From the NCBI GenBank assembly GCA_012518555.1, contig JAAYRW010000113.1, forward strand, positions 1 through 58,681: a DNA stretch of 58,681 nucleotides. The letters run 5' to 3'. Source of the stretch: Tissierellia bacterium. GTDB lineage: Bacteria > Bacillota > Clostridia > Tissierellales > Sedimentibacteraceae. Shown piece by piece: positions 40,113 through 51,730 of the stretch (its first letter is position 1; the number at the start of each line of letters is the position of its first letter). The notes beneath the pieces were generated by a model. It had not been told where the DNA came from. It saw only the letters and a list, made by a program, of their open reading frames with translations, and ran no database searches. The position numbers were made by a program, and so were the translations under genes.

Positions 40113-40667
40113 ATGAATTATTTCAAGCCCACTAAAACTATATTTGATGATTTCTTCGAACATAGGGACATGCTCATTATCCAGCATATGAACGGAGATA
40201 TAAACAAAAGAGAGTTTTTGGAGCTTAATTATAAGTATGTAATGAAAAAAAACATTAAACCCTTTCAACGAATTGACAGTTTTGAAAAGGGTATGTACAA
40301 CTACCAATATTACAATGTTTTGGCAAAATACCATAGGATGGTAGCCCAGGAAATTAAAGATAGAGGGAAACATATTAGCTACTATAGTAAGTACTTAAAG
40401 GAAGCAGATTATTATTATAATGAAAAGGATAAAACTACTTTTAGATTGTTAAGATATCTTCATTTTGAAAATGTTGAATCTTACTATATTAAAATGGAAT
40501 CATCAAATTTAGAAGGCAAGTTATATGAAATAGTTCTAAATGATTATGAGTATGCAGTTCTTCATTCTAAAAGTTTGTGGCTTTTAGAAGTATTGAAAAA
40601 AGAAAAAGTATTTTCCTCTGTAAGAAAGAAATCAGTTATAGACTATTATGTTAATCAAAGATATTAA
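40113..40667 (+). CDS. Conserved clostridial protein of unknown function
   Basis: The 184-residue soluble, helix-rich protein has many Tyr, Lys and Glu residues. Recognisable blocks are DFFEHRDMLIIQHMNGDINKREFLELNY, FDSFEKGMYNYQYYN-like text near residue 60 and YSKYLKEADYYYNEKDKTT. There are no catalytic motifs, signal peptide or membrane segment. It has the look of a lineage-specific family. The start at 40113 follows a modest AGAAAGAGTG site. Confidence 0.6.
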   Translation: MNYFKPTKTIFDDFFEHRDMLIIQHMNGDINKREFLELNYKYVMKKNIKPFQRIDSFEKGMYNYQYYNVLAKYHRMVAQEIKDRGKHISYYSKYLKEADYYYNEKDKTTFRLLRYLHFENVESYYIKMESSNLEGKLYEIVLNDYEYAVLHSKSLWLLEVLKKEKVFSSVRKKSVIDYYVNQRY

Positions 40668-40688
40668 AGGAATAGCTCTAAATGTACT

Positions 40689-40731
40689 AAAAAACAGCCC
40701 CGGGGGCTCATTTCGCTCCGAGGCTGTTTTT
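40689..40731. terminator. Bidirectional intrinsic terminator
   Basis: AAAAACAGCC (40690-40699) pairs with GGCTGTTTTT (40722-40731), with a GC-rich inner part. It serves both converging genes. Confidence 0.85.
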
Positions 40732-40750
40732 ATAGTGCTTTTTATAGTGC
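40727..40750. repeat. 12-base tandem duplication over a stop codon
   Basis: TTTTTATAGTGC occurs twice in tandem (40727-40738, 40739-40750). The second copy includes the stop codon of the minus-strand gene, as at the cwlD 3' end. Confidence 0.9.
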
Positions 40751-41218
40751 ATTTGCAAGGGTTTTTATAATTTCATCAAGAGATGTACCTACTTCAAATT
40801 CAAAAGTACCGCTTCTTAACCTAGTATCTAATCCTAATTCTATAGATCGGGTTAAAAATTCATCAGTACTTACGATTAAATTATTGTTTAGAAGTATTTC
40901 TGCTATTTGTGAAGGAAAGGAACCTTGAGGGATGTTTACAGTTGCAATTAATTTAGTATCCTTTAGGGGATCCTCTATAGTCTCTTCATTTTCTTCCATT
41001 TCCTCAGTATCTTCATTTTCTTCAATTGAATTATTAATGTTAGGATTTTCAGTTATTATTGGTAATTCTGCTATTATTTCTTTTTCTATGCCTCTATTAA
41101 ATAATATATCAAAACGCCATGATAAAATAGCCGCCATAATAATGACTACTGCTATTATAAGACCATAGTCGGTAATATTATATATAAAATCTCTTATTGC
41201 ATCTATTACTTTTTTCAT
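40742..41218 (-). CDS. Membrane-anchored MltG/YceG N-domain-like protein
   Basis: The 158-residue protein has a membrane segment at about 17-35, an acidic linker (NEDTEEMEENEETIEDP) and a C-terminal fold of about 65 residues: VNIPQGSFPSQIAEILLNNNLIVSTDEFLTRSIELGLDTRLRSGTFEFEVGTSLDEIIKTL. That part resembles the LysM-like start of the endolytic transglycosylase MltG (IPxGxSxxxIAxxL...LxAGTYxFxxGxSxxEI), but the catalytic domain is absent. It may bind glycan or protein at the outer face. The role is unknown. Confidence 0.65.
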   Translation of the reverse strand: MKKVIDAIRDFIYNITDYGLIIAVVIIMAAILSWRFDILFNRGIEKEIIAELPIITENPNINNSIEENEDTEEMEENEETIEDPLKDTKLIATVNIPQGSFPSQIAEILLNNNLIVSTDEFLTRSIELGLDTRLRSGTFEFEVGTSLDEIIKTLANAL

Positions 41219-41305
41219 AGTACACCTCTAGAATATTCACTTCTATTATATTAGCATAAAAATACCAAGCTTACAATATCCACATTTATTAAAAACTTGC
41301 AATTT

Positions 41306-41334
41306 TTGCAAAACCATATACTTTCATATATAAT
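41306..41334 (+). promoter_or_regulatory. sigma-A promoter of the pseudouridine synthase gene
   Basis: TTGCAA (41306-41311), a 17-base spacer and a perfect TATAAT (41329-41334). The RNA would carry a leader of about 155 bases containing repeat A copy 2. Confidence 0.65.
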
Positions 41335-41375
41335 TTGGGTATAATAGTACTGATTATGTGGAGGTTGGGGACTAG

Positions 41376-41488
41376 AGGGACAGTCTCTGAGGTTAGTCCG
41401 TGAAGGAATATATGGTAAGAGGTAGGGGGACACACCTTCATGTGAAGGGATAGTCTTTGCGGGTTGAAGGAATGCCCCCATGGTGAGG
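41376..41488. repeat. Dispersed inverted repeat family A, copy 2, with an extra half copy
   Basis: GGGGGACACA (41425-41434) and AATGCCCCC (41471-41479) are the outer arms, and CCTTCA pairs with TGAAGG inside. The segment AGGGACAGTCTCTG...GAAGGAATATATGGT (41377-41416) is an imperfect duplicate of AGGGATAGTCTTTG...GAAGGAATGCCCCCATGGT (41447-41483). All lie in the leader of the 41496 gene. Confidence 0.7.
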
Positions 41489-41495
41489 AGAAGGT

Positions 41496-42404
41496 ATGAA
41501 GGAAATAAAAATCGGAAAAAATGAAGAAGGTCAAAGGTTAGATAGATTTCTTAAAAAATATTTAAATAAAGCAAATCAATCTTTTATTTATAAAATGATA
41601 AGGAAAAAAAATATCAAGTTAAACAATAAAAAGGCAGAAGCTCAAGTTATTTTAAAAGAGAATGATAGGGTGCAGCTTTATTTGTCTGATGAAACTATTA
41701 ATAAGTTTAGAGAGAAAAAAACTTTAAAAGTTACAGATATAGATTTTACTATCGCATATGAAGATAAAAACATATTAATAGTTAATAAACCGGTAGGTTT
41801 AAGTAGTCAGCCAGATAAAACCGCTAGCAAGAATTTAGTCGATCAAGTAAAGGTATATTTAGATGCGAAAGAAGAAAACATAAGCTTTACATTTAAACCT
41901 GCTGTATGTAACCGTTTAGACAAAAATACTTCAGGATTGATTATTGCCGCTAAAAATTATGAAAGCCTTAAACAGACAAACAAGGCTATTAGAGAAAGAA
42001 AAATAAAAAGATACTATATTGCAAAAGTACACGGAATCCTTACAAAAAATTTAGAGCTTAAAGATTTTCTAGTAAAAAAAGAAAATAATAATATAGTTAA
42101 AATTACAAAGAAATATCACAAAAATGCAAAGCCAGTAGTAACATATGTTAAACCTATAAAAACAGAAGGCAAATATACATGGCTTGAAATAGAAATCGAA
42201 ACAGGAAGGGCTCACCAAATACGTGCTCACTTAGCTTCAATCGGTCATCCTATAGTAGGTGATAAGAAATACGGAAAAAAAGATAATGAAAAATACCAAC
42301 TACTTCATGGCTATAAATTAGTATTGGAAGGTTTTGAAGGAGAATTATCCTATTTGAATTCTATGGAAATAGTATTAGATATAAGTGAAAGAAAGGTTTT
42401 ATAG
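41496..42404 (+). CDS. RluC/RluD-family 23S rRNA pseudouridine synthase
   Basis: The 302-residue protein has an N-terminal S4 RNA-binding domain (about 12-70) and a pseudouridine synthase domain. The catalytic Asp is D142 in CNRLDKNTSGLIIAAK, and EIETGRAHQIRAHLASIGHPIVGDKKYG is the family's third block. It isomerises uridines in large-subunit rRNA; whether RluC- or RluD-specific cannot be told. GAGGAGAAGGT precedes the start. The TGS-kinase gene follows after 8 bases. Confidence 0.92.
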   Translation: MKEIKIGKNEEGQRLDRFLKKYLNKANQSFIYKMIRKKNIKLNNKKAEAQVILKENDRVQLYLSDETINKFREKKTLKVTDIDFTIAYEDKNILIVNKPVGLSSQPDKTASKNLVDQVKVYLDAKEENISFTFKPAVCNRLDKNTSGLIIAAKNYESLKQTNKAIRERKIKRYYIAKVHGILTKNLELKDFLVKKENNNIVKITKKYHKNAKPVVTYVKPIKTEGKYTWLEIEIETGRAHQIRAHLASIGHPIVGDKKYGKKDNEKYQLLHGYKLVLEGFEGELSYLNSMEIVLDISERKVL

Positions 42405-42412
42405 GAGGAGTT

Positions 42413-44065
42413 ATGAAAGTAAGATTAGCAGAAACCAATGAAATAGTTGAACTAAAAGAAAATGAAAGATTGTATGATTTGTTGAAAAAAGCACATGGAG
42501 ATAATTACTTTAAATATTTAGGAGCTAAAGTAAATAACAAACTAAAAGGACTTACTAGCAAAGATTTTAAAGAAAATGACAGAATTAAATTCATTGATAT
42601 AACTGACCCAGATGGGCATAGAATTTATGTGCGAACTTTGTCATTGATTTATGTTAAAGCATGTAAAGATGTTTATAACGATATAGACGTTTCCATTAAC
42701 TATTCATTAAATAAAGGACTTTATACGGAACTTGAGCACAAACATTTGATAAGTAAGAAACACCTTAAAATTATAAAAGATAAGATGCAGGAAATAATAG
42801 ATTCTAAAAAACCTATAGTTACTAATTTTATTCCCATAGATGAGGCTAAAGAAATATTTTCGGCTCAAGGAATGATGGATAAAGTTGAAATGCTTAAATA
42901 TTGGACTAAAGATACTATAAGGGTTTATGAATTAGATGGATATTACGATACTTTCTACGGATACTTAGCACCTAATACGGGATTTGTCGATAAATTTGAT
43001 TTACGTCTATTTTATCCCGGCATGATATTAAATTTCCCTACTCGTGAAAGCAATTTTGAAATTCCTGAATATATTGAACAGAAGAAACTTTCAAAAGTAT
43101 TTAAGGAAGCCGAGGATTGGGGTGAAATAATGGATGTGTCCTTTGTAGGCGCTTTAAACAATAAAATCGCCAACAATACAATCGATGATATGATACGAAT
43201 TAATGAAGCACTCCATGAAAAAAAGACAGCATATATTGCAGATGAAATTACAGCCGATAAAAATATAAAAATAGTCCTAATTGCAGGCCCTTCTTCTTCC
43301 GGAAAAACAACTTTTGCTCAAAGATTATCTATTCAATTACGGGTAAACGGTAAAAAAACATATGCCATATCTTTAGATGATTACTTTGTTGACAGACATT
43401 TAACACCTAGGGATGAAAATGGAGACTATGATTTTGAAACTATAGAGGCTTTAGATTTGGAACTCTTTAACGAGCACCTAATGGATTTAATTGCAGGAGA
43501 GGCAGTTCAAATACCTGTATATAATTTTGTGAAAGGAAGCAGAGAATATACCAGAGATCCTGTAAAGCTAACGGAAGATCATATAATTATAGTTGAAGGA
43601 ATTCATGCTCTTAACGACCAACTTACAGAGCATATACCTGAAGCTAATAAGTTTAAAATATACATCAGTGCATTGACTCAGCTAAATATTGACCGTCACA
43701 ATAGAATTTCTACATCTGATTTAAGACTTTTAAGACGTATTGTTCGAGATGATACTCATAGAGGAAACGATGCAACAAGAACTATGGAGCTATGGGATAA
43801 TGTAGTTAAAGGTACGGAAAAGTATATATTTCCATACCAGGAGAATGCAGATGTAATATTTAACTCTGCCTTAGTTTATGAACTAGGCGTTATTAAAAAA
43901 TATGCAGAACCTATTATAGAGGAAATCGGTGAAGATAGTAAATTTTATGCTGAAAGGCAACGACTGCTTAAATTTTTAAGTTACTTTTTACCTATTGAAG
44001 ACGAAACTGCAATACCTAGCACCTCCATACTTAGAGAGTTTATAGGAGGCAGTTGTTTTGAATAA
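42413..44065 (+). CDS. Uridine-kinase-like nucleoside kinase with N-terminal TGS/tRNA-synthetase-like domains
   Basis: The 550-residue protein joins a TGS domain (1-60) and a ThrRS-like second domain (about 60-240, TDPDGHRIYVRTLSLIYVKA) to a phosphoribulokinase/uridine kinase domain. The P-loop AGPSSSGKTTFAQRL begins at residue 291, followed by ISLDDYFVDR and IIVEGIHALND. The fusion is well known in Firmicutes and Thermotoga; the natural substrate remains unsettled. GGAGGAGTT sets the start. It is coupled to the rRNA-modification gene upstream and converges on rodA with only 11 bases between. Confidence 0.9.
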   Translation: MKVRLAETNEIVELKENERLYDLLKKAHGDNYFKYLGAKVNNKLKGLTSKDFKENDRIKFIDITDPDGHRIYVRTLSLIYVKACKDVYNDIDVSINYSLNKGLYTELEHKHLISKKHLKIIKDKMQEIIDSKKPIVTNFIPIDEAKEIFSAQGMMDKVEMLKYWTKDTIRVYELDGYYDTFYGYLAPNTGFVDKFDLRLFYPGMILNFPTRESNFEIPEYIEQKKLSKVFKEAEDWGEIMDVSFVGALNNKIANNTIDDMIRINEALHEKKTAYIADEITADKNIKIVLIAGPSSSGKTTFAQRLSIQLRVNGKKTYAISLDDYFVDRHLTPRDENGDYDFETIEALDLELFNEHLMDLIAGEAVQIPVYNFVKGSREYTRDPVKLTEDHIIIVEGIHALNDQLTEHIPEANKFKIYISALTQLNIDRHNRISTSDLRLLRRIVRDDTHRGNDATRTMELWDNVVKGTEKYIFPYQENADVIFNSALVYELGVIKKYAEPIIEEIGEDSKFYAERQRLLKFLSYFLPIEDETAIPSTSILREFIGGSCFE

Positions 44066-44076
44066 GGAATGCCTCC

Positions 44077-45228
44077 TTAGAAGTCGTTTAAATCTATTTT
44101 TCCTCTTTTCATACCTACGGATAAACATAGACCGATGCTTGCTATGTTAATGAGCATGAAAGTGCCTCCGTAGCTTATAAAGGGTAGAGGAATTCCTGTT
44201 ACCGGCATTAAACCCATTGTCATTCCTATATTTTCGAAAATATGGAATAGAAACATTGAGATAATGCCGGTAACTATTAAAGAACCGAACATATTAGCAG
44301 CATTTTTTGCAATTCTTATTAATCTATACATAAGTAGAGCGTACAATAGTAATAGAATTACACCACCTAAAAGCCCTAACTCTTCGCCTATAACTGCAAA
44401 AATAAAGTCTGTTTCCTTGGTAGGCAGGTAACCTAATTGATTTTGGACTCCTTTGTACAAACCTCTGCCGTACAGCATTCCAGAGCCAATAGCTGTCTTA
44501 GATTGAATAACTTGGTATCCCGTATCATCCGGGTCTAATTCCGGATAGAAGAAGGTTACTATTCTGTCGAAGCGGTAATCATCTTTAAGGGTGTAATCTT
44601 TCATTATATGAAAAAATACAGCGATCCCTACAATAATCAATATTAAAGCTATTATTAAAACTGAAACTACATATTTCCTATCTATTCCTCCAATGTAAAT
44701 CATAATTGCAATAAAAAACATAAATACTAAGGCTGTACCTAAATCAGGCTGCAACAAAATTAGTCCTATGGGTAAAAAGGCAAATATCAAAATTTTTATA
44801 AGAACTGCAGGATTATTGATATTTTCTTTGTTTATATCGATAAACTTTGCCACGGAAATTATTACACCAAATTTAGCTAATTCCGAAGGCTGGAATACTA
44901 TGGGACCTACAGCTATCCAAGATCTTACATTTCCCCATTGAGAAGCAACTACGGGATTTATTAAAGTATATAAAAGTAGTGCATTAGTAAAAATATAAAT
45001 AGCTATATAGAATGTGCCGTAAATATCATAATCTATAAAAACCAATACAAAAAGAGCTACCATCCCTATTGCAAAAGAAACTACTTGAGTTTTTAAATAA
45101 GGCTCACTGCCTAAGGGCTTGCTCATTGTGGCACTATTTATAACAATAAATCCATATACACATAACAATATTGTAGTTATTAACAATATAAAATCAAACC
45201 TTTTAAGTTTGCTTTCCTTTTTAAACAT
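44077..45228 (-). CDS. rodA: Rod-shape-determining SEDS protein RodA
   Basis: The 383-residue SEDS glycan polymerase has ten membrane segments and works with a class B PBP to extend side-wall peptidoglycan. Conserved parts are WIAVGPIVFQPSELAKFGVI, LLQPDLGTALVF, the catalytic-loop region YQVIQSKTAIGSGMLYGRG, LPTKETDFIFAVIGEELG and MGLMPVTGIPLPFISYGGT. The short N-terminus and sequence favour RodA over FtsW. No mre gene is in view. Confidence 0.92.
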   Translation of the reverse strand: MFKKESKLKRFDFILLITTILLCVYGFIVINSATMSKPLGSEPYLKTQVVSFAIGMVALFVLVFIDYDIYGTFYIAIYIFTNALLLYTLINPVVASQWGNVRSWIAVGPIVFQPSELAKFGVIISVAKFIDINKENINNPAVLIKILIFAFLPIGLILLQPDLGTALVFMFFIAIMIYIGGIDRKYVVSVLIIALILIIVGIAVFFHIMKDYTLKDDYRFDRIVTFFYPELDPDDTGYQVIQSKTAIGSGMLYGRGLYKGVQNQLGYLPTKETDFIFAVIGEELGLLGGVILLLLYALLMYRLIRIAKNAANMFGSLIVTGIISMFLFHIFENIGMTMGLMPVTGIPLPFISYGGTFMLINIASIGLCLSVGMKRGKIDLNDF

Positions 45229-45437
45229 ATTTTACTCCGTTTATAGTGATACTACATTATACCACAATTTAAAACAATGGAAAACTAATATTTCACCATT
45301 AAATAATACAAATATATAGCGAACATTTGCAGGATAGGACTATAATTCTTAGCCAATGAAGACAATATAGTAACAAAGCTCTTTATATTAGAACAAATGT
45401 ATGATATAATTTCACATAAGAAAAGAAAGGATTTAAT

Positions 45438-45938
45438 ATGTTAATACTTGGAATCGATCCGGGGCTGGCAATATCAGGCTACGGAATTTTAAACTATATA
45501 GGTAATAAATTTGAGGTAGTCCATTACGGTGCCATTGTAACGAAAAGTTGTGAAGAATTTCCTAAAAGGTTAAAATATATTTATGATAGTTATTGTTCTC
45601 TCATGGATATGTACAAGCCTGAAGCAGTTGCTATAGAGGAACTATTTTACAATAAAAACGTCAAGACCGCAATGGCAATTGCTCAAGCAAGAGGGGTACA
45701 CCTATTGGCAGCGGAAAACAAAAACATTCCTCTTTACGAATATACTCCTCTTCAAATTAAGCAGGGAATAGTAGGTTACGGTAGGGCAGAAAAAAAACAA
45801 GTTCAGGAAATGGTAAAAGTAATATTAAAATTAAAAGAAATTCCCAAACCTGATGATGTGGCAGATGGACTGGCAACAGCAATTTGTCATGCTCATTCCT
45901 TGAAATTTGCAGAAAAATTTAGAATAATAAAATATTAA
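45438..45938 (+). CDS. ruvC: Holliday junction resolvase RuvC
   Basis: The 166-residue endonuclease has an RNase H fold. Catalytic acids are in [14 protein letters not shown] (Asp), [15 protein letters not shown] (Glu) and the closing [14 protein letters not shown] (Asp pair). It cuts Holliday junctions in complex with RuvAB. It heads the ruvC-ruvA-ruvB-spoIID-queA-tgt-yajC cluster. AAAGGATTTAAT precedes the start, and TATAAT at about 45406-45411 is the likely -10. Confidence 0.96.
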   Translation: MLILGIDPGLAISGYGILNYIGNKFEVVHYGAIVTKSCEEFPKRLKYIYDSYCSLMDMYKPEAVAIEELFYNKNVKTAMAIAQARGVHLLAAENKNIPLYEYTPLQIKQGIVGYGRAEKKQVQEMVKVILKLKEIPKPDDVADGLATAICHAHSLKFAEKFRIIKY

Positions 45939-45948
45939 GGGAGAAAAA

Positions 45949-46533
45949 ATGATAAGCTATATAAAAGGAGAAGTTGTTAAGAAAGGTATCGATTACATAA
46001 TTTTGGAAAACAATAATATAGGCTACCATATAATGGCATCCCTCTCAACTTTGAACAGAATTAGTGAAAATGAAAAAGTCCGCATACTTACCTACATGCA
46101 TATAAGAGAAGATATAATGGCCTTGTATGGCTTTATTACTTCTGATGAAGTTGAACTTTTCAAAAAACTTATTTCAGTTAATGGAATAGGACCTAAGGCA
46201 GGACTTTCGGTATTATCTACTTACGAAGCAAGTACTGTAAGGGAAATTATTGTAAGAGAAGATGTTGTTAGATTGACTAAGGTTCCGGGAGTAGGTAAAA
46301 AAACAGCAAGCAAGATAATTTTAGAACTAAAAGATAAGCTAGGTACTATAGACGATGAAGTAGGTGAAATTTCAGTTATTAGTCATGAACTAACTGATGT
46401 AGTAGATGCATTATCTGCCTTAGGATTTAATACTTTAGAAATTAAGAAGACATTAGATAAGATGGATTTAAGAGGTAAGTCAGAAAATGATATTATTAAA
46501 GAAGCATTAAAAAATATGAACAGGCAGGGATAG
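45949..46533 (+). CDS. ruvA: Holliday junction DNA helicase subunit RuvA
   Basis: The 194-residue subunit has an OB fold at the start ([28 protein letters not shown]), two helix-hairpin-helix motifs in [15 protein letters not shown] and [21 protein letters not shown], and the RuvB-binding C-terminal helices ([19 protein letters not shown]). It clamps the four-way junction and directs RuvB. It ends one base before the ruvB start. Confidence 0.97.
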   Translation: MISYIKGEVVKKGIDYIILENNNIGYHIMASLSTLNRISENEKVRILTYMHIREDIMALYGFITSDEVELFKKLISVNGIGPKAGLSVLSTYEASTVREIIVREDVVRLTKVPGVGKKTASKIILELKDKLGTIDDEVGEISVISHELTDVVDALSALGFNTLEIKKTLDKMDLRGKSENDIIKEALKNMNRQG

Positions 46534-46534
46534 T

Positions 46535-47566
46535 ATGTTTGATAGAGAAAATGAAATTGTTTCAGGCAAATTCAATGCCGGTGAAGAGGAGTTGGAGCTT
46601 AGTTTAAGACCTCAAAAACTTTCTCAGTACATAGGGCAGGAGAAAGTTAAGGAAGTTTTAAAGATATTTATTGAATCTGCTAAAATGAGAGGCCAACCTT
46701 TGGACCATGTCTTGCTTTCTGGTCCTCCGGGACTTGGTAAAACCACTCTTGCCAACATTATTTCCAACGAATTAGGGGTTAATATGAGAATTACTTCCGG
46801 GCCGGCAATCGAAAGGGCAGGAGACTTAGCGGCAATACTTACTAATTTAAATGAAAATGATGTTTTGTTTATAGATGAAATTCATAGGCTCAATAAGGCT
46901 GTAGAAGAAATTATGTATCCGGCCTTAGAAGATTTTGCCTTAGATATTATAATAGGAAAGGGACCTTCTGCTAGGTCTATTAGGCTTGATTTGCCGAAAT
47001 TTACTTTAATCGGAGCAACTACCCGTTCCGGTATGTTAGCTTCACCTTTACGAGATAGGTTTGGAGTAATGTGTAACTTAGATTTCTATAAGCCGGAGGA
47101 TTTAAAAGAGATAGTACTTCGCTCTGCAGGAATTATCGATATTGAAATCGAGGAAAGAGGAGCTGAAGAAATTGCTAAGCGCTCCCGAGGAACTCCACGT
47201 ATTGCAAATAGGCTTTTAAAAAGAGTGAGAGATTATGCAATAGTTAAAGGTAAGGGGGTAATAGACGAAACTACGGCTGACAAAGCACTTAAAATGCTTG
47301 AAATTGATGAAATAGGATTAGACAAATTAGATAGGCGTATATTAAATACAATTATAGAATTTTACAAGGGAGGCCCTGTAGGGTTAGATACTTTGGCGGC
47401 TTCCATTGGTGAAGAAAAGGGTACAATAGAAGATGTATATGAGCCCTACCTTCTTCAAATAGGATATTTAAATAGAACTCCCAGAGGGAGAGTGGTTTCA
47501 GAATTAGGATATAAACACCTTAAAAAAGTAAGAGAAAAAGATCAAATAAGTATGTTGGAAGGATAA
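46535..47566 (+). CDS. ruvB: Holliday junction branch-migration ATPase RuvB
   Basis: The 343-residue AAA+ motor has Walker [10 protein letters not shown] (63-71), Walker [10 protein letters not shown], sensor 1 GATTRSGML with LRDRFG, and a C-terminal winged helix ([37 protein letters not shown]). It pumps DNA through the RuvA-bound junction. The spoIID-like gene starts two bases after its stop codon. Confidence 0.98.
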   Translation: MFDRENEIVSGKFNAGEEELELSLRPQKLSQYIGQEKVKEVLKIFIESAKMRGQPLDHVLLSGPPGLGKTTLANIISNELGVNMRITSGPAIERAGDLAAILTNLNENDVLFIDEIHRLNKAVEEIMYPALEDFALDIIIGKGPSARSIRLDLPKFTLIGATTRSGMLASPLRDRFGVMCNLDFYKPEDLKEIVLRSAGIIDIEIEERGAEEIAKRSRGTPRIANRLLKRVRDYAIVKGKGVIDETTADKALKMLEIDEIGLDKLDRRILNTIIEFYKGGPVGLDTLAASIGEEKGTIEDVYEPYLLQIGYLNRTPRGRVVSELGYKHLKKVREKDQISMLEG

Positions 47567-47568
47567 TT

Positions 47569-49221
47569 ATGAGAAAGAAAATTACTATATCATTAATTTT
47601 ATCTATATTATTAACAGTATTATTTGTTCCAACTGCATTAGGAAAGGAACAGGAAGATGTAAGAATAAGGGTAAGGTATCCTAGGTTGTTCAATGAGCAA
47701 ACTAGATTTGAGGGCTACGGAGAAATTACCCTTTTTAACCAAGATGAATTATTCTACTTAGACAATGTTCTTAATTTAAGAATCAGTACATATTATACGG
47801 CAAATTTTTATCTTACTGATAGTAGCAGGGCAGTGTATGGTCCTTACTATCTATTATTAGACAGTTTATATTATTCTTTTGATGAAGCTAATGACCAGGC
47901 AAAAGAATTAGAAGAAATTTTGGGAAGTAGATTTTATCCTTATTTAACAGATGAAGGGTATTTTTTGGCTGCAGGAAATTTTAAAGATAGAAGTACAGCT
48001 AGTAATCTAAGAATGGAAATAGAAGATAGAGGATATGAAGCTGAAATTGTCAATGGAGATTTTAAAAATATAATTGCTTATAACAGTTACAATGAACCTG
48101 TTTTCATGTATGAAAAGGACCTGCCTATATTTTTTTCTTCCTACAATATAGATGAAAGATATGAAATGATAAAAGTTGACAATAGAGCATATAGAGGAAG
48201 AATGAAATTAAATTTAATGGATAAGAGATTGTTAACTATTAACTATGTAGAGTTGGAAAACTACCTTTATGGAGTTGTACCTAATGAAATTCCTGCTTCT
48301 TGGGGAATAGAGGCTCTAAAGGCACAGGCTGCTGCTGCAAGAACTTACGCAGTATCCTGTATAAACAACCGACAGATTTACGATATGGAAGACAACCAAA
48401 ACTCCCAAGTTTATATGGGTTATGACTATGAAAAGCCATCTACAAATAGAGCCGTGGACGAAACTAAGGGAGAAAAAATATACTATGACGGTGAATTAAT
48501 TCAAGCTTTTTACCATTCAACTAGTGGTGGCAGTACTGAAAATTCAGAAAATGTTTGGTACGAAGCTTTACCTTATTTAAGAGGTGTGGATGATGAATTT
48601 TCCAACAATTCCGGTTCCCCTCATACTTATTGGCAAACAACATTTTACAAGGAAGATATAGTAAGAAACTTAAATCTTGATGGAAACAATGTAAATGAAC
48701 TGTATGGAATTGAAATAAAGGAAGTTTCTGAAAACAATAGAGTTTTAGAATGTATATTTTTAACGGACAAAGGGGAAATTTCATATAAAAAAGAAAATTT
48801 AAGGCTGTTGTTAGGATTGAAAAGTTCTTGGTTTACTATAGAGAATAGAGATGTATTCTATTTTGTAAATGAATATCTCCCAGCTAATGAAAATAAGGTT
48901 TTTCCTTCCCGAGGGGTAATCGATCTAATAACTGAGAATAAAGATATAACAGATTACGAAAATGTTGTAGTAGGTAGTATTAGAGACAGCTATCTTATAA
49001 CTTCTAAGTCTACTAATAAACTTTCAGGAAATAGCTTAGCCTTCATTTCTTCAAAAGGTGTTTCTGTCCTAGATACTAATTCAGAACAATATAATTTTGA
49101 GGGAAGAGGTTGGGGCCACGGCATAGGCATGAGCCAGTATGGAGCAAAGCAAATGGCTGAGGAAGGCTATACCTACGATGAAATTTTAAAACATTATTAT
49201 ACTGGAGTAACTATTAAATGA
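47569..49221 (+). CDS. SpoIID/LytB-domain exported protein with SPOR-like repeat
   Basis: The 550-residue protein has a signal peptide (cut near ALG at about 24). An SPOR-like peptidoglycan-binding unit covers about 100-165 ([27 protein letters not shown]). The SpoIID domain follows: [37 protein letters not shown] with the catalytic Glu, then [14 protein letters not shown], and it closes with [33 protein letters not shown]. SpoIID proteins cleave denuded glycan as lytic transglycosylases, classically in engulfment. Placement within the ruv-queA operon is usual for this group and suggests a vegetative as well as sporulation role. Confidence 0.92.
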   Translation: MRKKITISLILSILLTVLFVPTALGKEQEDVRIRVRYPRLFNEQTRFEGYGEITLFNQDELFYLDNVLNLRISTYYTANFYLTDSSRAVYGPYYLLLDSLYYSFDEANDQAKELEEILGSRFYPYLTDEGYFLAAGNFKDRSTASNLRMEIEDRGYEAEIVNGDFKNIIAYNSYNEPVFMYEKDLPIFFSSYNIDERYEMIKVDNRAYRGRMKLNLMDKRLLTINYVELENYLYGVVPNEIPASWGIEALKAQAAAARTYAVSCINNRQIYDMEDNQNSQVYMGYDYEKPSTNRAVDETKGEKIYYDGELIQAFYHSTSGGSTENSENVWYEALPYLRGVDDEFSNNSGSPHTYWQTTFYKEDIVRNLNLDGNNVNELYGIEIKEVSENNRVLECIFLTDKGEISYKKENLRLLLGLKSSWFTIENRDVFYFVNEYLPANENKVFPSRGVIDLITENKDITDYENVVVGSIRDSYLITSKSTNKLSGNSLAFISSKGVSVLDTNSEQYNFEGRGWGHGIGMSQYGAKQMAEEGYTYDEILKHYYTGVTIK

Positions 49222-50249
49222 ATAATTTTAAAACTAAGGATTTTAGCTATGAGCTTCCTGAAGGTCTTATAGCTCAAACTCCCATTAAAGAAAGAGATCA
49301 TTCAAGGCTATTAGTTCTTGATAAAGAAAGGGGAACTATATCCCACAGACATTTTTATAATATCATTGAATACTTAAATCAGGGAGATTGTTTAGTTATA
49401 AATGATACGAAAGTTTTGCCTGCAAGATTGTTTGGAGTAAGAAGTAGCGGTGCACTAGTGGAATTTCTTTTGTTGAAAAGAATTGACCACAACAAGTGGG
49501 AAACTTTAGTAAAGCCTGGTAAGAAGGCAAAAATAGGAACTGAAATAATCTTTAAAGAAGGTATTCTAAGGGGGAAAATAATTGATATTCTCAATGAAGG
49601 AACTAGGCTAGTTGAATTTCAGTATTCCGGCATATTTGAGGAGATACTGGATAAATTAGGTGAAATGCCCTTGCCTCCATATATACATGAAAAGCTAGAA
49701 GATAGGGACAGGTATCAAACTATTTACGCAAATAATTTAGGCTCTGCAGCTGCCCCTACGGCAGGGCTACACTTTAATGAAAACTTATTAAAAGAAATAG
49801 CAGAAAAAAAAGTAAGTATTGCAAAACTTACACTACATGTAGGCCTTGGAACCTTTAGACCAGTGAAAACAGAGTATATAAGTGAGCATACTATGCATTC
49901 TGAATACTACCAATTAGATGATAGTGAAGCAGAGAAAATAAATCTTGCTAAAAAAGCTGGGAAAAAGATAGTTTCTGTAGGAACTACCACTACCAGGACC
50001 TTAGAAACAATCGGAGATAGTAAGGGGATGGTAAAACCTTGCCAAGGTTGGACCGATATTTTTATTTATCCTGGCTACAACTACAAGGTCGTAGATTCTT
50101 TGATTACAAACTTCCATCTTCCAGAGTCTACACTACTAATGTTAGTAAGTGCATTGGCAGGTAAAGAAAATATAATGAAGGCATACAAAGAAGCTGTTAA
50201 TAGGCAATATAGATTTTTCAGCTTTGGTGATGCAATGTTAATAAAGTAG
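49218..50249 (+). CDS. queA: S-adenosylmethionine:tRNA ribosyltransferase-isomerase QueA
   Basis: The 343-residue enzyme adds the ribosyl part of SAM to 7-aminomethyl-7-deazaguanine in tRNA, forming epoxyqueuosine. Family signatures are [63 protein letters not shown] and [20 protein letters not shown]. It overlaps the previous gene by four bases (ATGA) and is followed by tgt, the preceding enzyme in queuosine synthesis. Confidence 0.97.
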   Translation: MNNFKTKDFSYELPEGLIAQTPIKERDHSRLLVLDKERGTISHRHFYNIIEYLNQGDCLVINDTKVLPARLFGVRSSGALVEFLLLKRIDHNKWETLVKPGKKAKIGTEIIFKEGILRGKIIDILNEGTRLVEFQYSGIFEEILDKLGEMPLPPYIHEKLEDRDRYQTIYANNLGSAAAPTAGLHFNENLLKEIAEKKVSIAKLTLHVGLGTFRPVKTEYISEHTMHSEYYQLDDSEAEKINLAKKAGKKIVSVGTTTTRTLETIGDSKGMVKPCQGWTDIFIYPGYNYKVVDSLITNFHLPESTLLMLVSALAGKENIMKAYKEAVNRQYRFFSFGDAMLIK

Positions 50250-50253
50250 GTGA

Positions 50254-51366
<1,113 letters not shown>

Positions 51367-51383
51367 TAAAATTAGGAGGAATT

Positions 51384-51698
51384 ATGCCACAGGAATATAG
51401 CGGAATCGTAATGTTAATTGTTTTCTTTGCAATTATGTACTTTACAATGATCAGACCTCAAAAGAAGAAAGACAAAGAAATTAAAGCAATGCGAGACAGT
51501 CTCTCAGCTGGAGATGAAGTTATAACTATTGGAGGTATTCACGGTAAAGTAGTGAAGGTAAGTGACGAAGTTGTAACTTTAGAAGTACCTTTTGGAAAAC
51601 AAAGATTAGATTTTTCAAAATGGGCTATTGGAAGTGTAGTAAAGAAAGGTAAAGAAAAAGCTGAAACAGAAACAGAAGAAACTAAAGATAAAGAATAA
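51384..51698 (+). CDS. yajC: Preprotein translocase accessory subunit YajC
   Basis: The 104-residue protein has one N-terminal membrane helix (GIVMLIVFFAIMYFTMI), the RPQKKKDKE turn and a cytoplasmic KOW-like part (LSAGDEVITIGGIHGKVVKVSDEVVTLEV). It belongs to the SecDF-YajC complex. TTAGGAGGAATT sets the start. A strong terminator follows, closing the ruv-queA-tgt operon. Confidence 0.95.
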   Translation: MPQEYSGIVMLIVFFAIMYFTMIRPQKKKDKEIKAMRDSLSAGDEVITIGGIHGKVVKVSDEVVTLEVPFGKQRLDFSKWAIGSVVKKGKEKAETETEETKDKE

Positions 51699-51704
51699 GT
51701 AGAT

Positions 51705-51730
51705 AAAAAAGAGCCCTAGGGCTCTTTTTT
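51705..51730. terminator. Bidirectional intrinsic terminator
   Basis: AAAAAAGAGCCC directly meets its own complement in a perfect 26-base palindrome flanked by A and T runs. It lies between converging yajC and the P-type ATPase gene. Confidence 0.88.
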
